Below are positions 58,943-64,000 of a DNA stretch of 64,000 nt, piece by piece. Source of the stretch: Kineococcus aurantiacus (GTDB lineage Bacteria > Actinomycetota > Actinomycetes > Actinomycetales > Kineococcaceae); assembly GCF_013409345.1 (NCBI RefSeq), contig NZ_JACCBB010000001.1, positions 4,340,001 through 4,404,000 of the forward strand, read 5' to 3'. A program made the position numbers and the translations under genes. How positions within the stretch are numbered: position 1 is the first letter of the stretch; each line of letters starts with the position of its first letter. The notes below the pieces were generated by a model. That model made no database searches. It saw nothing but the letters and a program-made list of their open reading frames with translations, and had not been told where the DNA came from.

Positions 58943-59332
58943 ATGGCTCGAGTGCTGGTCGTCGAGGACGACCCCGACATCCGCCAGCTCGTCGAGCTGC
59001 GGCTGCGGGGGCTGGGCCACCGCGTCGTCTCGGCGGCCTCCGGCCCGGAGGCCCTGACGGTCATCGCCGAGCGCGGCACCCCCGAGGTCGTCGTCCTGGA
59101 CGTCGCCATGCCCGGGATGACCGGCCTGGAGCTGCTGCACAACCTGCGCGCCCAGCCCGAGCACGCCGAGCTGCCCGCCATCTTCCTGTCCGCGCGGGTG
59201 CGCCCCGAGGACATCGCCGCCGGGGAGGCGCTGGGGGCGACCTACCTGACCAAGCCGTTCGTCGTCAGCGCGCTGGCCGCCGCCATCGACAAGGCCCTCG
59301 CCGGGGCCGGGCAGGCCGCCGCCGGCTGGTGA
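58943..59332 (+). CDS. Single-domain CheY-like response regulator
   Basis: A 129-residue receiver domain with no output domain: RVLVVEDDPDIRQLV (acidic pocket), phospho-accepting Asp53 in VVLDVAMPG, the switch region FLSARV and Lys in YLTKPF. It probably receives phosphate from one or both upstream kinases and acts by protein contact, as CheY does at the motor or as SpoIIAA-type partners elsewhere. ATG behind GGAGG. A 12-bp repeat (ACCACCCCGCCG type) begins at its stop. Confidence 0.9.
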   Translation: MARVLVVEDDPDIRQLVELRLRGLGHRVVSAASGPEALTVIAERGTPEVVVLDVAMPGMTGLELLHNLRAQPEHAELPAIFLSARVRPEDIAAGEALGATYLTKPFVVSALAAAIDKALAGAGQAAAGW

Positions 59333-59370
59333 CCACCCCGCCGACCACCCCGCCGACCACCCCGCCGGCC
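59332..59370 (+). repeat. Short 12-bp tandem repeat after the response regulator
   Basis: Three consecutive copies of a unit like ACCACCCCGCCG directly follow the stop codon and precede the terminator. Likely non-coding slippage product. Confidence 0.7.
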
Positions 59371-59395
59371 GTCACCCACCACCGCTGACCGGCCG

Positions 59396-59433
59396 CGACA
59401 GCCCCGCCCCCGACCCCGGGAGCGGGGCTGTCG
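59396..59433. terminator. Terminator shared by the response regulator and the convergent phosphotriesterase gene
   Basis: CGACAGCCCCGC (59396-59407) pairs perfectly with GCGGGGCTGTCG (59422-59433), a 12-bp stem with 14-nt loop, placed between two convergent genes. Confidence 0.8.
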
Positions 59434-59452
59434 TGCTCGCGGGGGGCGCGGC

Positions 59453-60406
59453 TCACCGCGCGAAGGCGCGGAACGGGTTGCGGACGCAGAGCTCGTCGAG
59501 GACCCCGGCCCCGACCCCCGCGGCCCGCAGCGCCGGCAGGAACGAGCCGGTCAGGTCCGTGAACGGCCGCGGGGTGCCGCCACCGGGCAGGGCCGGGTCG
59601 AACCAGCCCGCGTCGTGGGACAGCAGGACCCGGCCGGTCTGCCCCGCCGCGAGGCTGTCGAGCACCAGCTCCAGCGTCCGGGCGTCCCCGTCCCGACCGC
59701 CCTGCCCGACGTCGTCGAACTCGATCCACGCACCGCGGTCGACGATCGCCTGCCGCAGACCCGGGTCGGTGATGGTCTGCGTGTGGATCGACAGGAAGCG
59801 GTCCGGGGCCAGGCCCTCGGCCACGGCGAGGTCGATCTGCCCCAGCACCACGCGCCCGTCCGTGGTGTGGGACCCCACCAGCGCCCCGGTGCGCGCCGCG
59901 GCCCGGGCCGCCGCGCGCACGACGCGCTCCTCGACCGGCCGGATGCCGTCCTCGGCCGCCGAGATCTTGATGAACCCCGCCAGGACGCCGGAGCCCTCGA
60001 CGCCCTCGGTCAGCTCCCGGTGCATCCACGCCTCGAGCTCGTCGTCGCTCGCGCCGTACACCCAGTCCGGCACCCACGGTTCCCGGTAGACCCCGGTCGC
60101 GACCACCACGGGCAGGCCCGTGCGGCGGCTGGCGTCGAGGACGAGGTCGACGCGCCGCCCGAGGCCGGGGGGCGTGCACTCGACGAGCGCGGTGACCCCG
60201 GCCGCGGCGGCCCCGGCCAGCAGCGGGTCCACGACGGAGGCGAACACGGCCGGGTCGGCCCGGGCGAAGCCGGGGGAGCCGGCGGGCCGGAAGTCGACGA
60301 GGAGGTGCTCGTGCGGCAGGACGAGGCCCACGTCCTGCGCGCCGAGGGCGCCGAGCGTCGTGTGCAGGCGTCGTCCCCGCGCGGCGGTGTCGGTCGGCTC
60401 GGTCAC
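59453..60406 (-). CDS. Phosphotriesterase-family metal hydrolase
   Basis: A 317-residue amidohydrolase-fold enzyme of the phosphotriesterase/lactonase group. Metal ligands are visible: HEHLLVD near residue 32, the bridging Lys in GFIKISAAEDG, His in GSHTTDGR and SIHTQTI, and the late Asp in LSHDAGW. Lactone or phosphotriester hydrolysis is typical; the natural substrate is unknown. The GTG start has GGGAG upstream, and TAGGAT (60457-60452) is a possible -10. It is a non-flagellar insert on the opposite strand between two flagellar operons. Confidence 0.85.
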   Translation of the reverse strand: MTEPTDTAARGRRLHTTLGALGAQDVGLVLPHEHLLVDFRPAGSPGFARADPAVFASVVDPLLAGAAAAGVTALVECTPPGLGRRVDLVLDASRRTGLPVVVATGVYREPWVPDWVYGASDDELEAWMHRELTEGVEGSGVLAGFIKISAAEDGIRPVEERVVRAAARAAARTGALVGSHTTDGRVVLGQIDLAVAEGLAPDRFLSIHTQTITDPGLRQAIVDRGAWIEFDDVGQGGRDGDARTLELVLDSLAAGQTGRVLLSHDAGWFDPALPGGGTPRPFTDLTGSFLPALRAAGVGAGVLDELCVRNPFRAFAR

Positions 60407-60451
60407 GTCGTCTCCCGGCGGCGGTGGGTGGACCTCGGTCCAGGGCCCGAC

Positions 60452-60457
60452 ATCCTA
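60452..60457 (-). promoter_or_regulatory. -10-like box of the phosphotriesterase-family gene
   Basis: TAGGAT on the minus strand about 46 nt upstream of the GTG start, leaving a leader that contains the ribosome-binding site GGGAG. Confidence 0.35.
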
Positions 60458-60557
60458 GGAGCGCCGTCGCCCCGCTCCGCCACCCCCGGGCCGGAGGTCA
60501 CGCGGCGCGCGCCGCCCGCGGGGGCGGGTGCACCCGGACGGGTGAGGCCGGGCCGGT

Positions 60558-60583
60558 TAAAGGTCGCGGTGCCGCGTGCCGAA
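60558..60583 (+). promoter_or_regulatory. Sigma-28-like promoter of flhA-flhF
   Basis: TAAA (60558-60561) within GGTTAAAGG, 16 bases, GCCGAA (60578-60583). The leader to flhA is about 83 nt. Confidence 0.65.
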
Positions 60584-60675
60584 GGAGGGCGTAGCCAGGA
60601 AGGCTGAAGCGAGGCCCTGGACGGGCCGCTGGACGAGGGACACCCGAACGGGTCCCGAGATCGACAGGCGGTGCA

Positions 60676-62730
60676 GTGAGACTCCCCAACCTCTCGCAAC
60701 TGGTGGTCCCCGCGGGGGTCGTCAGCATCGTCCTGCTGCTCGTCGTGCCCCTGCCGGCGGCGCTGCTGGACTTCCTCATCGCCCTCAACATCACGCTCTC
60801 GCTCATCGCGCTGCTGATGACGATGTTCGTCAAGCGGGTCCTGGACTTCTCGGTCTTCCCCTCGCTCATCCTGGTGCTCACGCTCTTCCGGCTGGGCCTG
60901 AACGTCGCCTCCACGCGGCTGGTCCTGTCCAACGGCTACGCCGGCAAGGTCATCGAGGCCTTCGGCCACTTCGTGATCTCCGGGTCGCTGGTCATCGGCC
61001 TGGTGATCTTCCTGATCCTCATCGTCATCCAGTTCGTCGTCATCACCAAGGGCGCCGAGCGCGTCGCCGAGGTCGGGGCCCGCTTCACCCTGGACGCCAT
61101 GCCCGGCAAGCAGATGGCCATCGACGCCGACCTGAACGCCGGTCTGATCGACGAGGCCACCGCCCGCCAGCGCCGCGCCGACGTCAGCGCCGAGGCGGAC
61201 TTCTACGGCGCCATGGACGGTGGCTCGAAGTTCGTCAAGGGCGACGCCATCGCCGGCATCATCATCGTGCTGATCAACCTCATCGGCGGCTTCGCCATCG
61301 GGATGGTCCAGCACGGCCTGGGCCCGGCCGAGTCGATCCAGAAGTACGCGCTGCTGAGCATCGGCGACGGCCTCGTCTCCCAGGTGCCCGCGCTGCTGCT
61401 GTCGGTGGCCACCGGCCTCATCGTCACCCGCTCCACGAGCACCGGGGACATGGGCTCGGAGGCGATCAAGCAGCTGTCCTCGCAGAAGCTGGCCTTCCAG
61501 ATCGCCGGCGGTGCGCTCATCGTCCTGGCGCTCATCCCGAGCATGCCCAAGCTGCCGTTCCTCGTCATCGGCGGCGCGGCGATCTTCGCCTCCACCCGCA
61601 TCGCCAAGCGGGACAAGGAGACCGCCCGCCAGGCCGCGCTGGCCGAGCTGGCCCCCGCGCCCGTCAACCCCGGCGAGGCCGCCGAGAACCTCCTCGAGGA
61701 GATGCGCGTCGACCCCCTCGAGGTGGTCCTGGCCCCCGACCTCGTCGACCTCGTCGACACCTCCGGCGGTGGCGACCTGCTCGAGCGCGTCCGCGCCCTG
61801 CGCCGCAAGATCGCCCTGGAGCTGGGCCTCGTCGTGCCCCCGGTCCGCACCCGCGACTCCCTCGACCTGCCCGTGTCCACCTACGCGGTGCGCATCTCCG
61901 GCGTCGAGGTCGCCCGCGGCATGGCCCCGCCCGGGCAGGTCCTGGCCCTGGGCGACAACCTCGACGGCCTGCCCGGCCGCACCACGGTCGAGCCCGTCTT
62001 CGGCCTGGCCGGCAAGTGGATCCCCGCCGAGCTGCGCCACCAGGCCCAGCTCACCGGCGCCACCGTCGTCGACCGCGCCAGCGTGCTCATCACCCACCTC
62101 GGTGAGCTCGTGCGGACCCACGCCCCGCGCCTGCTGTCCCGCGAGGACGTGCGCTCCCTGGTCGAGGCGCTCAAGCGCACCCACCCCGCCGTCGTCGACG
62201 AGCTCACCCCCGCGGTGCTCACCCTCGGCGAGGTCCAGCGCGTCCTGCAGGCCATGCTCGACGAGGCTGTCCCGATCCGGGACCTGGCCCGCATCTTCGA
62301 GGCGCTCTCGCTGCGCGCCAAGGCCGGCTCCGACCTCGACGGCCTCGTGGAGGCCTCCCGCCGCGCCCTGGGCCCGGCCGTGGCGGCCGTCCACGAGCAG
62401 GACGGCGTCCTGCACGTCATCACGCTGGACCCGGTGCTGGAGCAGCAGCTGGCCGAGTCCCTGCGACCCGGTGAGCACGGCGCCAGCCTCGCCCTGGACG
62501 CCCTGACCGCCGAGCACCTGGTGACCGGCTCAAGTTCCTGCCTCGAACGTGCCGAAGGGCAGGGCATCAGCGCGGTCCTGGTGTGCGCACCCCCCCTGCG
62601 GGCGCCCCTGCGACGTCTGCTGAAGGTGGCCGTGGGCCGCCTGCACGTCCTGTCCTACGACGACGTGAGCAACCACCCCCGGATCGAGACGGTTGGATCG
62701 GTGAGCGGTGTCCATGCACTTGCTTCTTGA
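60676..62730 (+). CDS. flhA: Flagellar export gate protein FlhA
   Basis: A 684-residue export gate. Eight membrane helices span the first about 320 residues. The strongly conserved FHIPEP-region equivalents are VLTLFRLGLNVASTRLVLSN, GARFTLDAMPGKQMAIDADL and DGGSKFVKGDAIAGIIIVLI. The cytoplasmic ring domain includes RDLARIFEALSLRAK. GTG start at 60676 behind AGGCGG. Its 3' end overlaps flhF by 17 nt and contains a second promoter candidate. Confidence 0.96.
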   Translation: MRLPNLSQLVVPAGVVSIVLLLVVPLPAALLDFLIALNITLSLIALLMTMFVKRVLDFSVFPSLILVLTLFRLGLNVASTRLVLSNGYAGKVIEAFGHFVISGSLVIGLVIFLILIVIQFVVITKGAERVAEVGARFTLDAMPGKQMAIDADLNAGLIDEATARQRRADVSAEADFYGAMDGGSKFVKGDAIAGIIIVLINLIGGFAIGMVQHGLGPAESIQKYALLSIGDGLVSQVPALLLSVATGLIVTRSTSTGDMGSEAIKQLSSQKLAFQIAGGALIVLALIPSMPKLPFLVIGGAAIFASTRIAKRDKETARQAALAELAPAPVNPGEAAENLLEEMRVDPLEVVLAPDLVDLVDTSGGGDLLERVRALRRKIALELGLVVPPVRTRDSLDLPVSTYAVRISGVEVARGMAPPGQVLALGDNLDGLPGRTTVEPVFGLAGKWIPAELRHQAQLTGATVVDRASVLITHLGELVRTHAPRLLSREDVRSLVEALKRTHPAVVDELTPAVLTLGEVQRVLQAMLDEAVPIRDLARIFEALSLRAKAGSDLDGLVEASRRALGPAVAAVHEQDGVLHVITLDPVLEQQLAESLRPGEHGASLALDALTAEHLVTGSSSCLERAEGQGISAVLVCAPPLRAPLRRLLKVAVGRLHVLSYDDVSNHPRIETVGSVSGVHALAS
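62530..62556 (+). promoter_or_regulatory. Internal sigma-28-like candidate ahead of flhF
   Basis: TCAA (62530-62533) within GGCTCAAG, 17 bases, GCCGAA (62551-62556), inside the end of flhA. The same 17-base spacing is seen at the fliM promoter. The leader to flhF would be about 148 nt. Confidence 0.4.
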
Positions 62731-64000
62731 AGGCTCTGACCTGCAGGACCTCCTGAAGGAGGTCCGCGAGCAGCACGGCCCCGCAGCCCGCGTCGTCCGC
62801 GCCGAGCGCATCCGTTCCGGAGGCGTCGCCGGCTTCTTCAGCAAGGAACGCTACGAGGTGACCGTCGAGATGGACGGCCCGGCCGACGGCAGCACAGGAG
62901 ACGCCTTGACCGACCCCGCACCCCGTACCTCCGTCCCCGCCGAGGGGGAGGAGCAGCGCGAGGCCCTCGACTTCGAGGCCCTGCTGGCCGCCGCCGACGC
63001 CGCCGAGAGCACCGCCCTCAGCGCCCCGGCCGCCGCGCCCGCTGCGGCGATCGCCGTCGCCGAGGCCCCCGCGCAGGAGTTCGAGGCCGCCCGGGCGGGT
63101 CTGCTGGAGATGCTGCGCGCCAGCGGTGGCGCGGCCGGCGAGGACGTCCGGGACCAGGTGCAGGACCAGGTGCAGGACCAGGTGCAGGACGAGGCGCAGG
63201 ACGAGGTGCGGGAGGCGCTCAAGGTTCCCGCCGCCGGTGCCGAGGACCACCTCGTGATCGCGCAAACGGGTGACACCGCTCCGGCGGAGTCCGACGAGGA
63301 GACCGCCGAGCAGGCCGTCGCCGCGTTCGAGGAGGAGCTGCTCGAGCAGGCGCGCGCCGAGGTCGAGCGCGCCGAAGCCGAGCGTGTGCAGGCTGAACGC
63401 GCCGAGGCCGAGCGCGTGCTGGCCGAGCGGGCCGCCGCCGAGCGCGCCGAGGCCGAGCGGGCCGCCGCCGAGCGGGCCGAGGCCGAGCGCGTCGCCCGTC
63501 AGCGTGGAGCCGCCGAACGTGCCCTGGAAGAGGAGCGGATGCAGCAGCAGATGATCGAGCGCCGGGACAGGGAGCGGGCCGAGCTGGAGCGCCAGCGCGA
63601 GCTGCGCACCGCCGAGGTCCGCCGCCGCCAGGCCGCGCGCGTCGCGGAGCGGCCCGCGCCGACCGCGCCGCGGTCCCTGGGGGAGGTGCTGGCCGCGGCC
63701 GACGCCGTGGACGGCACCGACCGCCTGGGCGCCATGTTCGCCGCCGGCCAGGGCGCCGCCGAGCGTCCCGCGCAGGCCCCCGCCCCGACCCGGGCGCAGA
63801 CCCCCGTCCAGCGCCCGGTGCAGCGTCCCGCGCAGCGCCCGGTCCCGGCGCAGGCCGCGGCCGAGCGCCCGGTCCGCCCGCACCGGCCGATCTCGACCGA
63901 GAGCGACTCCTTCGCCCGCACGATGGCCGCGATGCGGTCGGGCGCCACGCGAACTCCTGCGACTGGAGTAACGGCTGATGTACGCTCCGTGACGACGTCG
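62714..64000 (+). CDS. flhF: Flagellar biosynthesis GTPase FlhF, N-terminal part (runs off the window)
   Basis: The first 429 codons of an ORF open to the window edge. The N-terminal B domain is recognisable: DLQDLLKEVREQHGPAARVV, then RSGGVAGFFSKERYEVTVE. A long low-complexity insert follows, with VQDQVQDQVQDE from a 12-bp repeat (about 63157-63190) and a highly charged Glu/Ala/Arg helix (AERAEAERV units, about 63350-63500). The SRP-type GTPase domain should lie beyond the window. FlhF sets flagellar number and placement. ATG 62714 overlaps the flhA end. Confidence 0.85.
   Translation, partial: MHLLLEGSDLQDLLKEVREQHGPAARVVRAERIRSGGVAGFFSKERYEVTVEMDGPADGSTGDALTDPAPRTSVPAEGEEQREALDFEALLAAADAAESTALSAPAAAPAAAIAVAEAPAQEFEAARAGLLEMLRASGGAAGEDVRDQVQDQVQDQVQDEAQDEVREALKVPAAGAEDHLVIAQTGDTAPAESDEETAEQAVAAFEEELLEQARAEVERAEAERVQAERAEAERVLAERAAAERAEAERAAAERAEAERVARQRGAAERALEEERMQQQMIERRDRERAELERQRELRTAEVRRRQAARVAERPAPTAPRSLGEVLAAADAVDGTDRLGAMFAAGQGAAERPAQAPAPTRAQTPVQRPVQRPAQRPVPAQAAAERPVRPHRPISTESDSFARTMAAMRSGATRTPATGVTADVRSVTTS

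Overview
This is a very GC-rich (my estimate is over 70% G+C) actinobacterial chromosome segment with dense, head-to-tail genes, many GTG starts and many 4-base GTGA/ATGA stop-start overlaps. A complete cydA-cydB-cydDC oxidase operon with a single-chain CydDC, a BlaI/M56 pair and a flagellar export/basal-body cluster suggest a motile actinobacterium of the Kineococcus/Kineosporiales type. That placement is inference from gene content; no rRNA or other strict marker is present.

Left part (1-14.5 kb): a surface-glycan or flagellin-glycosylation island. It holds two tandem near-duplicate family-2 glycosyltransferases, a glycosyltransferase/zinc-ribbon/methyltransferase fusion preceded by a 20-codon leader ORF, further GT2 and GT4-like enzymes, a DegT-type sugar aminotransferase coupled to a formyltransferase, a hexapeptide acyltransferase fused to a degenerate GT2 domain, and a shrunken GT2 paralogue that has lost its acidic catalytic motif.

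Middle part (14.5-28 kb): two tiny overlapping genes, an M15 D,D-carboxypeptidase, the cyd operon facing away from a BlaI-type repressor and an M56 metallopeptidase across a region full of BlaI-like half-sites, then a GNAT protein coupled to a membrane GGDEF-EAL protein and an EamA transporter.

Right part (28-64 kb): a large flagellar locus. In order: a divergently transcribed two-gene membrane module (long coiled-coil protein plus a small MotB-like protein); flgB-flgC-fliE-fliF-fliG-fliH-fliI-fliJ, an NlpC/P60-lytic transglycosylase fusion and fliK; flgD-flgE; flbD-motA-motB-fliL; an MprF-like lysyltransferase/flippase; an inserted Uma2-family gene; fliM-fliN-fliO-fliP, fliQ-fliR-flhB; a two-histidine-kinase/response-regulator operon; an inserted phosphotriesterase-family gene; flhA and the start of flhF. 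Flagellin, FliD, hook-associated proteins, chemotaxis genes and the flagellar sigma factor itself are not in the window.

Two regulatory patterns run through the window. (1) A sigma-28-like promoter, (T[CA]AA or TACA)-N16/17-GCCGA, precedes ten transcription units. In four of them (flgD, the mprF-like gene, fliM and the first histidine kinase) the start codon lies exactly 15 nt after the first G of GCCGA, which predicts leaderless mRNAs. It also recruits the mprF-like gene, the two-kinase system and the coiled-coil/MotB-like pair into the flagellar regulon. (2) Outside the flagellar locus several genes show TANNNT-like boxes 6-7 nt before the start codon, again the leaderless layout. The best candidate for an undescribed system is the MotB-like/coiled-coil pair at 27957-30646.
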